Assembly (NCBI RefSeq): GCF_002159645.1
Contig: NZ_NFJB01000001.1
Coordinates: 124,001 to 188,000 of the forward strand
From: Parabacteroides sp. An277
GTDB taxonomy: Bacteria; Bacteroidota; Bacteroidia; Bacteroidales; Tannerellaceae
DNA length: 64,000 nt
Reading direction: 5' to 3'
The notes beneath the pieces are model-generated. The model was not told the origin of the DNA. It did not search any database and worked only from the letters and a program-made list of their open reading frames with translations. Shown piece after piece: positions 35,521 to 44,034 of this stretch (the first letter of the stretch is position 1; every line of letters starts with the position of its first letter). The position numbers and the translations under genes were made by a program.

Positions 35521-36756
35521 TTAATAGTGATATAAGTTTTCTTGCAAGTAGGAGTCTTTGTAACCCAAGAAGTAGAGAATTCCGTCCAGACCTATGGTCG
35601 AGATGGACTGCTCGGCGGTGGCTTTCACCTTAGGCTTCGCGTGGAAGGCAATACCCAGGCCTGCAAGGCTAATCATCGGGAGGTCGTTGGCACCGTCGCC
35701 CACGGCTACGGTTTGCCGGATATCTACATTTTCCACCTGGGCTATGAGTCTGAGCAGCTCTGCCTTACGCTTCCCGTCCACGATTTCACCCACGTAGCGT
35801 CCCGTAAGCTTCCCATCTTCTACTTCCAGCTCGTTGGCATAGACGTAGTCGATGCCGTACTTCTGCTTCAGATAGTTGCCAAAGTAGGTAAATCCACCCG
35901 AGAGGATGGCTATCTTGAACCCTACCTTTTTCAAGATACGCATGAGTCTGTCGGCACCTTCGGTAATGGGTAGGTGCTCGGCGATGTCCTGCATGACGGA
36001 GACATCCAGTCCTTTCAGCATCGCGCACCGCCGGGTGAAGCTCGTGCGGAAGTCTATCTCGCCCCGCATGGCCGACTCGGTAATGGCTTTCACCTCATCG
36101 CCCACGCCGGCCCGCATCGCCAGCTCGTCGATGACCTCTGTCTCAATAAGCGTCGAGTCCATATCGAAGCATATCAGGCGGCGCATCCTCCGGTACATGC
36201 TATCCTCTTGGAATGAGATGTCTACCTGCAGTTCCGAGGAGAGCTTGAGGAAGCTCGCCTTCATCAGCTCCTTGTCTCGGGGCGTGCCGCGAACCGAGAA
36301 TTCTACACTTGCCTTCGGGGTGCGTTCGCGCTCTTCTAGGGGGATACGTCCGGTGAGCCGCTTGATGGCGTCTATGTTCATCCCTTGCTCGGCGATGATG
36401 CGGCTCACTCCGGCTATCTGTCTGGCCGTGAGCTTCCGGCTCAGGATAGTCACGATGTAGCGATTGCGTCCCTGCATATTCACCCACTCACTATACTCCG
36501 TCTCCGCGATGGGCTTGAAGCGGACGTTCACGCCCAGCTCATAACTTCGGAACAGCACCTCCTTCAGGATGTTCCCCGAAGTCGAGGCGTCGCTTTGGAA
36601 CAGGATACCGAGCGACAGGTTGTTGTGTATGTCGGCCTGGCCAATATCCAGGATAATGGCGTTGTGCTGCGCCAGTATCTCCGTCAGGGCAGCGGTGACG
36701 CCCGGACGATCTGCTCCATTAATGGTCAGCAGAATCAATTCTTCGTTTGTCTTCAT
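35521..36756 (-). CDS. serB: Phosphoserine phosphatase with N-terminal ACT domains
   Basis: A 411-residue enzyme making L-serine from phosphoserine. Two ACT-like regulatory domains (about 5-85 and 95-185; LILLTINGADRPGVTAAL, YIVTILSRKLTARQIAGVSRI) precede the HAD domain with the nucleophile Asp198 in CFDMDSTLIETEVIDELA, the SGGFTYFGNYLKQKYG motif and VAVGDGANDLPMI. The ACT part suggests amino-acid feedback. Usual length for the actinobacterial/Bacteroidetes form. It heads a likely operon with the Dabb and C-GCAxxG-C-C genes; upstream is the longest palindrome array of the window. Confidence 0.93.
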   Translation of the reverse strand: MKTNEELILLTINGADRPGVTAALTEILAQHNAIILDIGQADIHNNLSLGILFQSDASTSGNILKEVLFRSYELGVNVRFKPIAETEYSEWVNMQGRNRYIVTILSRKLTARQIAGVSRIIAEQGMNIDAIKRLTGRIPLEERERTPKASVEFSVRGTPRDKELMKASFLKLSSELQVDISFQEDSMYRRMRRLICFDMDSTLIETEVIDELAMRAGVGDEVKAITESAMRGEIDFRTSFTRRCAMLKGLDVSVMQDIAEHLPITEGADRLMRILKKVGFKIAILSGGFTYFGNYLKQKYGIDYVYANELEVEDGKLTGRYVGEIVDGKRKAELLRLIAQVENVDIRQTVAVGDGANDLPMISLAGLGIAFHAKPKVKATAEQSISTIGLDGILYFLGYKDSYLQENLYHY

Positions 36757-36794
36757 ATCCGTGTTTTTAATATTATATAATCAATCGTTCCAAA

Positions 36795-37165
36795 TTGCCT
36801 GGTCAGGTAGCGTTTGCTACCCGGTCAGGTAATTTTTACTACCCGGTCAGGTAGCATTTGCTACCCGGTCAGGCAATCCAAACTCCCTGGGCAGGCAATT
36901 TAAATTCCCTGGGCAGGCAGTTCAAATTCCCCGGGCAGGCAATTTTTACTGCCCGCGCGGGTAGCATTTACTATCCGCGCGGATAGCCGTCACTACCCGC
37001 GCGGGTAATATTCGCTACCCGCGCGGACAATTTTTACTACCCAGTTGGGTAATTTTTACTACCCAGTTGGGTAGCCATCGCTACCCAGTTGTGTAGTCGT
37101 CGCTACCCAGTTGTGTAGTAATCGCTACCCAGTTGTGTAGTTTTGACTACACAGTTGTGTAATAT
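36795..37165. repeat. 22-bp phased palindrome array, 17 units with changing cores
   Basis: Core positions run 36801, 36823, 36845 and so on to 37153, always 22 bp apart (17 units). Four groups follow each other: core GGTCAGG (4 units), GGGCAGG (3), CGCGCGG (4) and AGTTG (6). Arms such as CTACCC...GGGTAG and spacers such as TTTTTA recur. Some units are exact palindromes: CTATCCGCGCGGATAG (36971-36986). The array spans the whole gap from serB's promoter region to the thiE stop codon; no gene is seen in it. Confidence 0.92.
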
Positions 37166-37815
37166 CAGAGGGAGGATTGGATAGCTTCCAGAAAGGCACG
37201 GGTCGCCTCGGCGGGGTCGGTTGCGCGGACAATCGCGCCCGATATGGCTATGCCGGTGATACCCGTATGCATCAGCGCGGGGACGTCCGCCAGCTCGATG
37301 CCGCCTATGGCATAAACCGGAAGCGTGATACCGGCTTCGCGGCATTGCGCCAGGATGCGCCGGTAGCCCTCCAGCCCCAAGGTGGGACTTAGGCGCTGCT
37401 TCGTCTCCGTAAAGCGGAAGGGGCCGAGGCCGATATAGGAGGCGCCGAGCGAGGCCGCCCGCCGGATGTCCTCGAACGTATTAGCGGTCGCCCCCACGAG
37501 GAAGCCTGTCTCTGCCCGCGCGGACCGCACTCGCCGCCAGGCTTCGTCCACGGGCATGTCCTTCTGCCCCAGATGCACGCCGGAGGCACCCACGCGGAGG
37601 GCTATCTCCAGGTTATCGTCTACCGTGAGGCACGCCCCCTTCGCCTGGCAAATCTCTACTAATGCGAGGGCCACAGATTCGGTCAGCCCCTCTTTTTTAC
37701 GCAGTTGCACCCACGAGCCTCCTCCCTCGAGGAAGAGGCGCGCCTCGCTCGCTTCGTCCCATTTATCCGTCTGGTGCGTGATGAGCATCAGGCGGTTCGT
37801 TCCTTCGTACTTCAT
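37165..37815 (-). CDS. thiE: Thiamine phosphate synthase
   Basis: A 216-residue TIM-barrel enzyme joining HMP-PP and HET-P. Motifs: WVQLRKKEG, ACLTVDDNLEIALRVGASGVHLGQKDMP (substrate and Mg2+ binding), FLVGATANT, GASYIGLGPFRFTETK and VYAIGGIELAD. Length is normal. It overlaps the TenI-like gene by 4 bp and is last in the thiD-tenI-thiE operon. Confidence 0.92.
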   Translation of the reverse strand: MKYEGTNRLMLITHQTDKWDEASEARLFLEGGGSWVQLRKKEGLTESVALALVEICQAKGACLTVDDNLEIALRVGASGVHLGQKDMPVDEAWRRVRSARAETGFLVGATANTFEDIRRAASLGASYIGLGPFRFTETKQRLSPTLGLEGYRRILAQCREAGITLPVYAIGGIELADVPALMHTGITGIAISGAIVRATDPAEATRAFLEAIQSSL

Positions 37816-38420
37816 GCGATATCGTTTAATATCCTACTTAATGTCTGAAAATTCTTCCTCACTTGTTCCCACGTAGGCACCCCTTCCGTTCCCCATAGTG
37901 CACCGAGGACAGCAGCTCCGCCGAATCCCCAGTGTCGCAAACAGGGTAGGGTGTCTTCGGAAATTCCGCCCAAAGCTACGACTTTTTCGGTAATTATGCC
38001 CAATTCCGTGGCTGTTTTTAGCTGGCTATCCGATAAAATAGGCGCATACCCCTGCTTGGAGAGGCTGGGAAAGATGGGGCTGAGGAAGAGATAATCCAGC
38101 GAGGCGAAGCGGGAAAGCTCCTCGAGCGTGTGGCACGAGCGGCTGACCCGTCCGCACCACCCGGGCGGGGGCGTGGGATTACGCCCGTTTAGATGGACAC
38201 CTCCCAAGGCATACGCCTCGGCCAGCTCGAAGTGGTCGTGGAGGGCGATACGAGGGTAAAATACAGGAGGAATGGCGCGTAGGAGCGATTCGAGGGTTTC
38301 GCGCGGGGCGTCGGGTTTGCGGAGGTGAAGGCGCATCAAGCCCTCGGAAAAGAGACGGGTAATCAGGGAGGCCTCTCCGGAGAAGCAGTCCGGACGGGTA
38401 ATGGCCACGAGTAGTTTCAT
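37812..38420 (-). CDS. TenI/ThiE-like protein
   Basis: A 202-residue second TMP-synthase-fold protein: LMRLHLRKPD, RIALHDHFELAEAYALGGVHLNGRNP, SRSCHTLEEL, LDYLFLSPIFPSLSKQGY and VVALGGISED. The QLRKK and VDD residues of true ThiE are replaced (HLRKP, LHD), as in TenI thiazole tautomerases, so that role is more likely than TMP synthesis. 4-bp overlaps on both sides couple it to thiD and thiE. Confidence 0.8.
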   Translation of the reverse strand: MKLLVAITRPDCFSGEASLITRLFSEGLMRLHLRKPDAPRETLESLLRAIPPVFYPRIALHDHFELAEAYALGGVHLNGRNPTPPPGWCGRVSRSCHTLEELSRFASLDYLFLSPIFPSLSKQGYAPILSDSQLKTATELGIITEKVVALGGISEDTLPCLRHWGFGGAAVLGALWGTEGVPTWEQVRKNFQTLSRILNDIA

Positions 38421-39262
38421 GCCTTGGCCTCCTCTTGCGCGATTAGATAAGGATGGAAATCGTGGCAGACGGGTCCGTGCCCGTGCCCCACCGCGATGCC
38501 GGCTCCCCGCTCCAGCGCATCGTGCAAGTAGCGCTTAGCCAGCCGGACGGAGGTGCTGAGGTCTTGGGTCTCTGCCAGATAGCAGGCAATGGCCGACGAG
38601 AGGGTGCAGCCCGTCCCGTGGGTATTGCGGGTATCGACACGCGGTTCCGTGTAAGTTTCAGGTTGCTGGCCCGGGCGGAAGAGCATATCCACCATATCCG
38701 GCCCGGTCCGATGCCCGCCCTTGAGTAAGACCGCCCGGCTGCCCATCTCGAGAAGCCGTTCGCCCGCGCGGACCGCCTCCGCCTCTGTGTCGACCGGCAG
38801 ATGGGTCAGGTATGTCGCCTCCGGGAGGTTGGGCGTGACGAGGTCCGCCTGTGGAAACAACTCCTCTACCAGACAACCGACCGCCTCCGCCTCCAGCAGA
38901 CGACTCCCACTGGTAGAGAGCAGCACCGGGTCGACTACCACCCAGCGCGGACGATACCGTCCCAAGAGTTCCGCAACCGCATGTACGTTCGCCTCGCTAT
39001 GCAACATCCCGACCTTGACCGCGTCAATAGTCAAATCCGCTAAGACAGCCTCGAGCTGCTCCCGGACGATGCGCGGCTCGATAGCCTGTATGGCCCGCAC
39101 GCCGCACGTATTCTGGGCGGTGACGGCCGTGACGACCGACGCCCCATATCTTCCCAGTGAGGCAAAGGTCTTCAGGTCGGCCTGGATACCCGCCCCGCCG
39201 CTACAATCCGAACCGGCTATGCTGAGCACCGTCAGATACCGGTAATGCATTTCTTTCTCCAT
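38417..39262 (-). CDS. thiD: Hydroxymethylpyrimidine/phosphomethylpyrimidine kinase
   Basis: A 281-residue ribokinase-fold enzyme phosphorylating HMP to HMP-PP. VLSIAGSDCSGGAGIQADLKTFASLG is the substrate-binding start (Cys where Ser is common), followed by WVVVDPVLLSTSG, VTPNLPEATYLT, AVLLKGGH and NTHGTGCTLSSAIACYLA (anion hole and catalytic Asp/Cys region). The Met at 39250 is an alternative start. The operon lacks thiC, thiG and thiH, so it may serve salvage or work with genes elsewhere. Confidence 0.92.
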   Translation of the reverse strand: MEKEMHYRYLTVLSIAGSDCSGGAGIQADLKTFASLGRYGASVVTAVTAQNTCGVRAIQAIEPRIVREQLEAVLADLTIDAVKVGMLHSEANVHAVAELLGRYRPRWVVVDPVLLSTSGSRLLEAEAVGCLVEELFPQADLVTPNLPEATYLTHLPVDTEAEAVRAGERLLEMGSRAVLLKGGHRTGPDMVDMLFRPGQQPETYTEPRVDTRNTHGTGCTLSSAIACYLAETQDLSTSVRLAKRYLHDALERGAGIAVGHGHGPVCHDFHPYLIAQEEAKA

Positions 39263-39273
39263 GACTTGATACG

Positions 39274-39340
39274 AAAAAGCGGAGGCGCAGAGCGCCCATC
39301 TCTCCCGATGAGGCGGCTCCGAATCTCCGCGTTGATGAAA
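39274..39340 (-). terminator. Structured hairpin and T-run between maeB and thiD
   Basis: An outer stem GCGGAG (39279-39284) with CTCCGC near 39335 encloses a tight hairpin GGCGC-AGA-GCGCC (39284-39296). On the minus strand it ends in TTTTT (39274-39278). Placed 3' of the malic enzyme stop and 11 bp before thiD, it should end the maeB transcript. I looked for the TPP riboswitch sequences here and did not find them. Confidence 0.6.
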
Positions 39341-39356
39341 GCAACTGGGCTATATA

Positions 39357-41651
39357 TTATTTGGAAGTTTTCTTCCGGTCAATTTGTTCTTGAACGATAG
39401 CATCTACCACCGCGACGGTCGTCAGGTTCAGGATATCCCGCGTCGTGCTTTCGACATCGGTAAAGTGTATCGGCTTGTTCAAGCCCATCTGAATCGGACC
39501 GATTGTCTCCGTAAAGCCCAGCGTATCGAGGAGTTTGTACGCGCTGTTGGCCGAGCTCAGGTTCGGGAATACCAGTGTATTTACATCCATCCCCTTGAGT
39601 TTGTTGAACGGGTACATCTCGTCGCGGAGCTTGCGGTCGAGGGCAAAGTTGACTTGCATCTCACCGTCGATCATCATCTCAGGGCAGTTCTTGTGGAGAT
39701 ACTCGATAGCATCGTGGACTTTCTGCGGGCTCCCTTGCTTGTCCGAGCCGAAGTTGGAGTAGGAGAGCATGGCCATAACCGGCTCGTGAGCGAAGAACTT
39801 CACGGCGTCGTGGGTCAGGCGGGCGATATCAATCAGTACTTCCGTCGAAGGATGACGGTTAATGAGTGTGTCGGCGATGAAGAAGGTTCCCTTCTTACAC
39901 GTGAGGATATTCAACGTTCCAAAGTGAGAGTAAGGAGCACGGATGCCGATGATCTGCTCCGCGAGCTTCGTTACTTCCGAGTAGCGACTATAGACGCCCG
40001 TCACGAAGGCATCGGCATCTCCCGTCGCGACCATCATCATACCAAAGGCGTTACGGTCGACCATTTTCTCACAGGCCTCGGCATAGGTGACGCCCTCTCG
40101 TGCTTTCTTCTCGGCCAGGATGCGGGCGTATCGATGCCGACGCTCTGTCTCCCGGTCGTGGCGGAGGTTGACAATTTCAATCCCCTCGAGGCTGATGTTC
40201 TCTTCTGCCGCAATCTTGGCTAGCCGCTCCTCGTTCCCCAAGAGGATAGGATAGCAGATACCTTCCGCTTTAGCTTCGGCAGCAGCCTTCAGCATATTGA
40301 TGTGGTTGGCTTCGGCAAATACCACACGTTTCGGATTAGCCTTGGCCATATCCGTGAAGGAGCGCAGGAGTTTGCTATCATATCCCATCATTTCACGCAA
40401 GTGATTTGCGTATCCGTCCCAGTCAGTGATTGTCTTCCGTGAAACGCCCGATTCGATAGCAGCTTTCGCTACGGCACAAGATACACGCGTCAGGAGACGT
40501 GGGTCGAGAGCCTTCGGGAGGATGTATTCACGTCCGAATGTAGTCCGTTTCAGTTTATAGGCTGCATTGACCACGTCGGGCACAGGCTCTTTTGCCAGTC
40601 CGGCAATAGCATATACGGCCGCCAGCTTCATTTCTTCGTTGATGGCCTTGGCGTGAGTATCAAGCGCACCCCGGAAGATGTAAGGGAATCCCAATACATT
40701 ATTAATCTGGTTTGGGTAGTCGGAACGTCCTGTAGCGAAGATGATATCCGGACGAGACTCCATTGCGTCGGCATACGAAATCTCCGGATTCGGATTAGCT
40801 AAGGCGAATACGATCGGGTTCTCGTTCATCGTGCGTACCATCTCTTTCGTTAATACGTCTGCCACCGACAAGCCCAAGAACACGTCGGCTCCGCGTACGG
40901 CCTCTTCGAGCGTATCAACGGGAGCATCGGTTGCAAACTCTTTCTTTTGTTCGGTGAGGTTTGCCCGGCGAGTTGAGATGACACCCTTGCTATCGCACAT
41001 GATGATGTTCTCTTTGCGTGCCCCCAACATGACATATAAGCGAGTGCAGGAGATGGAAGCCGCGCCAGCACCGTTCACCACTATTTTCACCTCCTCAATC
41101 TTCTTGCCTGCGATTTCAAGCGCATTCAAGAGGCCGGCAGCCGAGATGATAGCTGTTCCGTGCTGGTCGTCGTGCATGACCGGGATATCCAGCTCTTCTT
41201 TCAGGCGTGTCTCGATTTCGAAGCATTGTGGTGCCTTGATATCTTCGAGGTTGATACCTCCAAATGTAGGCGCAATAGCCTTTACCGTATCGATAAACTT
41301 CTGCGGGTCTTTTTCGTTCACTTCAATGTCGAACACATCAATACCCGCGAATATCTTAAAGAGTAATCCTTTACCTTCCATGACGGGCTTGCCTGCCATG
41401 GCGCCAATATCACCTAATCCAAGGACAGCGGTACCGTTCGAAATCACAGCTACCAGATTCCCTTTATCTGTGTATTTATAAACATCCAATGGTTTTTTTT
41501 GGATTTCCAAACAAGGCTCTGCCACACCCGGAGAATAAGCGAGCGAGAGGTCGGTTTGCGTACTGTAGGGCTTCGTAGGGATAACCTCAATCTTTCCAGG
41601 TTTGCCTTCGGCATGATACCGAAGGGCATCTTCTTTTGTTATCTTTGCCAT
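39357..41651 (-). CDS. maeB: NADP-dependent malic enzyme with phosphotransacetylase-like domain
   Basis: A 764-residue two-part protein of the MaeB type. The N-terminal malic-enzyme half (1-430) has YSPGVAEPCLEI, MHDDQHGTAIISAAGLLNAL and VNGAGAASISCTRLY (NADP-binding), and converts malate to pyruvate and CO2. The C-terminal half (about 430-764, RVVFAEANHINMLKAA onward) has the phosphate acetyltransferase fold, which in MaeB is regulatory (acetyl-CoA sensing). Length is standard. Monocistronic with its own promoter. Confidence 0.94.
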   Translation of the reverse strand: MAKITKEDALRYHAEGKPGKIEVIPTKPYSTQTDLSLAYSPGVAEPCLEIQKKPLDVYKYTDKGNLVAVISNGTAVLGLGDIGAMAGKPVMEGKGLLFKIFAGIDVFDIEVNEKDPQKFIDTVKAIAPTFGGINLEDIKAPQCFEIETRLKEELDIPVMHDDQHGTAIISAAGLLNALEIAGKKIEEVKIVVNGAGAASISCTRLYVMLGARKENIIMCDSKGVISTRRANLTEQKKEFATDAPVDTLEEAVRGADVFLGLSVADVLTKEMVRTMNENPIVFALANPNPEISYADAMESRPDIIFATGRSDYPNQINNVLGFPYIFRGALDTHAKAINEEMKLAAVYAIAGLAKEPVPDVVNAAYKLKRTTFGREYILPKALDPRLLTRVSCAVAKAAIESGVSRKTITDWDGYANHLREMMGYDSKLLRSFTDMAKANPKRVVFAEANHINMLKAAAEAKAEGICYPILLGNEERLAKIAAEENISLEGIEIVNLRHDRETERRHRYARILAEKKAREGVTYAEACEKMVDRNAFGMMMVATGDADAFVTGVYSRYSEVTKLAEQIIGIRAPYSHFGTLNILTCKKGTFFIADTLINRHPSTEVLIDIARLTHDAVKFFAHEPVMAMLSYSNFGSDKQGSPQKVHDAIEYLHKNCPEMMIDGEMQVNFALDRKLRDEMYPFNKLKGMDVNTLVFPNLSSANSAYKLLDTLGFTETIGPIQMGLNKPIHFTDVESTTRDILNLTTVAVVDAIVQEQIDRKKTSK

Positions 41652-41718
41652 ATATAAATTATTTCTGATTAGCAGTTAAATCAATACTTGTAGGATATAG
41701 TGTTTCTAATTCCCCCCG

Positions 41719-41726
41719 CAAAAGTA
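41719..41726 (-). promoter_or_regulatory. -7 box of maeB
   Basis: TACTTTTG on the minus strand, matching TAnnTTTG, 67 bp before the maeB start. Confidence 0.45.
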
Positions 41727-41823
41727 ATAAATTATTACATACAGTGTATCTGGGGTAGCATGAAAAATACGTGAATTATATCTTCGTTCCTTTTAGCTTT
41801 CGTTTCATGGTTCGCGAAGTTAT

Positions 41824-41854
41824 TTCGTTTGTTTCCACCTGTCAAAAAACGCGC
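41824..41854 (-). repeat. Dispersed GTTCTTTGACAG-type element, copy 1
   Basis: Minus-strand form GTTTTTTGACAGGTGGAAAC; the core TTTGACAG with flanking purines recurs at five other sites between 43 and 51 kb. Here it lies between the DUF3089 gene and maeB. Confidence 0.6.
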
Positions 41855-41895
41855 AATCCGAATACTTGTAGAGTCCGATAATAATATAGTAAGCC

Positions 41896-42867
41896 TTAAC
41901 GGCCCTCCTTATCGTAATAGGCCTCCACCCGTGCCCGGATGTTCTCGCGCAGGCATTCCTCGTAGAGCCACGGCTCGGCGCTGTGGAAGTCGCCCACATT
42001 GAGGAAGCCCAGGATGGGCTGGTATTCCGAGCCGCTGTAGCCTTTCACTACCAGTACGTGGTGCTCGGGCGAGACGCTGACGGTGATGGTGTCGTGCAGC
42101 GTGGCGGGCGTGGCATCGGTGCGCCAGTTCACGGGGTTGATGCACATCGCGCAGGGGGCTGCCACCACGGGCTGGATGTAGCGCACGTCGGACACGGAGT
42201 TGTAGCAGATGGTCACCCCCGTGTCCGTGGCTCCCCGCGCCGGACGGATGTTCTCCGTGGCGAGCGTGTCGGCGGGTGTCACCTTATAGCCCAGCACGTA
42301 GGCCGCCACCAGACGGCGCGCCACGTCGGCTGGCATCGTCTTCAGCAGCTCCACCACCGCCTTGCCGCCCTGACTGAAGCCCGCCAATACGAAGGGACGG
42401 TCGGGGCGTTGCTCAAGGAAGGTTTCGAAGGCCGCCTGTACATCGCTGAAGGCGGTGCGGAAGCGGTTGTTGATGGTATCCTCGTTCTGCGTCGCCCAAC
42501 CCTCGATGGTGATGTGGCGGTAGTAGGGCGAATAGAAGTCGCCTGCCTCACCCATATAACCGGCGATGCGGGAAATCTCCTTGTCCATGTTGGCGCGGTG
42601 CGTGGCGTTATGCACGTCGGCATAGTGGCAGGTGCGCCCGTCCTCCGTAGTCCAGTCGGTCTCCCAGGTGGAGACGAGGTAGAACACGTCCGCACTCCTG
42701 TCCGCCGTACTGTTCTCGCGGGTGTACCACATGGTGTCGTCGGCATAGTCGGGCGCCTCGGGGATGTAGGTGGCGGCATCCGTGCCGGCACCTTTGTCAT
42801 TTTGGCTGCACGAGGCGAGCAGGAGTGCCGCCATAAATAGCAATGCTGTATGTTTCATATCGCTCAT
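41896..42867 (-). CDS. DUF3089 lipoprotein, alpha/beta hydrolase-like
   Basis: A 323-residue lipoprotein starting MSDMKHTALLFMAALLLASC (or at MKH, 42858). The DUF3089 domain fills the protein: YADDTMWYTRE, ADVFYLVSTW, SRIAGYMGEAGDFYSPYYRHITIEGW, then FVLAGFSQGGKAVVELLK with a G-x-S-x-G nucleophile, and C-terminal VSPEHHVLVVKGYSG and HSAEPWLYEECLRENI. Related proteins are esterase-like; no substrate is known. Codon use is very GC-rich. Its leader shares about 25 bases, ATTTATGAGCGATATGAAAC and on, with the mini-fimbrillin at 45677, which hints at duplication of the 5' region. Confidence 0.82.
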   Translation of the reverse strand: MSDMKHTALLFMAALLLASCSQNDKGAGTDAATYIPEAPDYADDTMWYTRENSTADRSADVFYLVSTWETDWTTEDGRTCHYADVHNATHRANMDKEISRIAGYMGEAGDFYSPYYRHITIEGWATQNEDTINNRFRTAFSDVQAAFETFLEQRPDRPFVLAGFSQGGKAVVELLKTMPADVARRLVAAYVLGYKVTPADTLATENIRPARGATDTGVTICYNSVSDVRYIQPVVAAPCAMCINPVNWRTDATPATLHDTITVSVSPEHHVLVVKGYSGSEYQPILGFLNVGDFHSAEPWLYEECLRENIRARVEAYYDKEGR

Positions 42868-42921
42868 AAATAATATTCGTTTTATGGGAGTGCTTCGGAA
42901 GAAAGGCATAAAGGGAAAAGA

Positions 42922-43086
42922 TTATTCCAACGGATAAAGATTGTTCTTCACCCAATCGTAGAAAGCAGCTACAAGCTTTCGTGTATCGGAATTATCCCGA
43001 TGTAGGTACAATGACACATATAGCATGTAGTCGTCCGTGGTCGATGATGCATCGTATTTCTGTATGCTTCCATCATTATAGCACAT
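42922..43086 (-). CDS. 54-residue ORF, uncharacterised (possibly a fragment)
   Basis: An open frame after a TATCTTTG -7 box (minus strand, 43104-43111), encoding MCYNDGSIQKYDASSTTDDYM, VSLYLHRDN and RKLVAAFYDWVKNNLYPLE. The amphipathic ending looks like the C-terminus of a real protein. The frame stays open another 24 codons upstream without a start codon, so it may be the remnant of a longer gene. Not recognised. Confidence 0.35.
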   Translation of the reverse strand: MCYNDGSIQKYDASSTTDDYMLYVSLYLHRDNSDTRKLVAAFYDWVKNNLYPLE

Positions 43087-43103
43087 AAACCAACTTTCAT
43101 GCG

Positions 43104-43111
43104 CGCAAAGA
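43104..43111 (-). promoter_or_regulatory. -7 box upstream of the 54-residue ORF
   Basis: Plus strand CAAAGATA, so TATCTTTG on the minus strand, about 18 bp before the ATG at 43086. Confidence 0.4.
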
Positions 43112-43140
43112 TAATGCTTTTCTCCAAGAATCTTTTCTCT

Positions 43141-43174
43141 TTTTATTTCAATCTTTCAAAGAACGTTCTTGTTT
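43141..43174 (-). repeat. Dispersed GTTCTTTGACAG-type element, copy 2
   Basis: Minus-strand AACAAGAACGTTCTTTGAAAG. It abuts the point where the HU-like fragment loses homology (stop at 43176), suggesting recombination at the element. Confidence 0.65.
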
Positions 43175-43175
43175 A

Positions 43176-43346
43176 TTACATTTCGGCATTCACGTCACCT
43201 TCCGACAGCGAGGTTTCACGCACGATGCGTTCGATGAGCGTGTCGTTGTCCATTTTCAACTGCGATTTGGGGGCAGCATAGTAAACGGTCTGCCCCTTGC
43301 GTGTACCGATGTTCAGTACTTTCGATTTAACTTCTTGTTCAAACAT
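43176..43346 (-). pseudogene. HU-like DNA-binding protein, truncated to its first ~53 residues
   Basis: MFEQEVKSKVLNIGTRKGQ, YYAAPKSQLKMDND and LIERIVRETSLSEGDVN match the first part of the HU-like proteins at 29341 and 52340. Then the frame runs NAEM-stop and passes straight into dispersed element copy 2; the rest of the domain and the Ig-like tail are missing. It keeps a typical palindrome array 40 bp upstream. The product could not fold as a full HU arm-containing dimer. Confidence 0.8.
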
Positions 43347-43385
43347 AACATTTATTTTTTGTTGGTTAATGAAGCCCTTCTACAG

Positions 43386-43496
43386 CCCCTCCTGAGAGGG
43401 GTTTTGCACCCCCACTCGTGGGGTACCTCAAGGGGTCACTCGTGGGGTCCTCCCATACCCCACGAGTGGGGTATCTTGAGGGGTTACGAATACCCT
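43386..43496. repeat. 24-bp phased palindrome array upstream of the truncated HU-like gene
   Basis: Dyads step by exactly 24 bp: 43390, 43414, 43438, 43462 and 43486 (the last weak). Words include CCCCTCCTGAGAGGGG (43386-43401), CCCCACTCGTGGGG and ACCCCACGAGTGGGGT (43457-43472). The core is ACTCGTG or its complement. The nearest unit is 40 bp before the start codon of the truncated gene. Confidence 0.85.
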
Positions 43497-43499
43497 TTA

Positions 43500-43841
43500 T
43501 CATGGGTCACCGTAACTGTTCCGTCCCGTTGCCGCCGATGCTGTCAGCCGAGACTGTGCGCCCTCGTTGTTCACCGTCCAGGTGATGGTGTGCAGCGCTC
43601 CGGCTATCAAGGTTATGGGAGATGTAATTTTACCCCAATAGTTAGACGGCATGCCTGAAGTGGTAACTATGAAATCCTCTATCTGATTATTAGCACTCGG
43701 TGGCAGGTTGATTTCCCAACAGGTATCTATGTCTTCATAATGGGTTTTATATGAATCAAGATAGTTCGAAAGTCCGCCAGATGTTACTATTCCTTCATTA
43801 ACGGAACAAAGCTCTGGATACAGAATGGAAATACTTCCCAC
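43500..43841 (-). pseudogene. Fimbrillin-like C-terminal fragment fused behind a PIN-gene remnant
   Basis: The frame begins GSISILYPELCSVNEG, which reads like the continuation of the neighbouring PIN toxin in a shifted frame. It then changes to a beta-rich sequence (CWEINLPPSANNQIEDFIV, YWGKITSPITLIAGALHTITWTVNN) resembling the end of a fimbrillin. No signal peptide or full domain is present. This looks like two broken genes joined by deletion. Confidence 0.5.
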
Positions 43842-44034
43842 ATTGTCCTATCCGTTGCATCAGGCCTTTTCTGCGACCAAGTTCCGCGCCATATTTCAAT
43901 TCTGCTGCCGTGATTTCCGAGATATAACAATGTTCAAGCCCTACTTTATCCAACTTTTTGTCTATGTCATATTGTCCGCGTAGCAGAAAGACACATATAT
44001 TCGTATCAAGTAAATATTGCTTCATACTCATCAT
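43798..44034 (-). pseudogene. VapC-like PIN toxin, truncated by frameshift
   Basis: MKQYLLDTNICVFLLRGQYDIDKKLD has the first catalytic Asp (LLDTN), and CYISEITAAELKYGAELGRRKGL follows as in VapC toxins of about 130 residues. The frame then ends after RALFR at residue 78, while the next frame continues with GSISIL..., so a frameshift near 43840 plus loss of the last acidic residues has inactivated it. The start overlaps the antitoxin stop by 4 bp. Confidence 0.7.

Noticed and set aside
36795-37165. CRISPR-like appearance of the phased repeats
   Set aside because: Repeats of 10-16 bp with 6-bp near-constant spacers, drifting cores and no cas genes do not fit CRISPR.
39263-39356. TPP riboswitch upstream of thiD
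   Set aside because: The conserved CUGAGA and ACCUGAU segments are absent; only a terminator-like hairpin is present.
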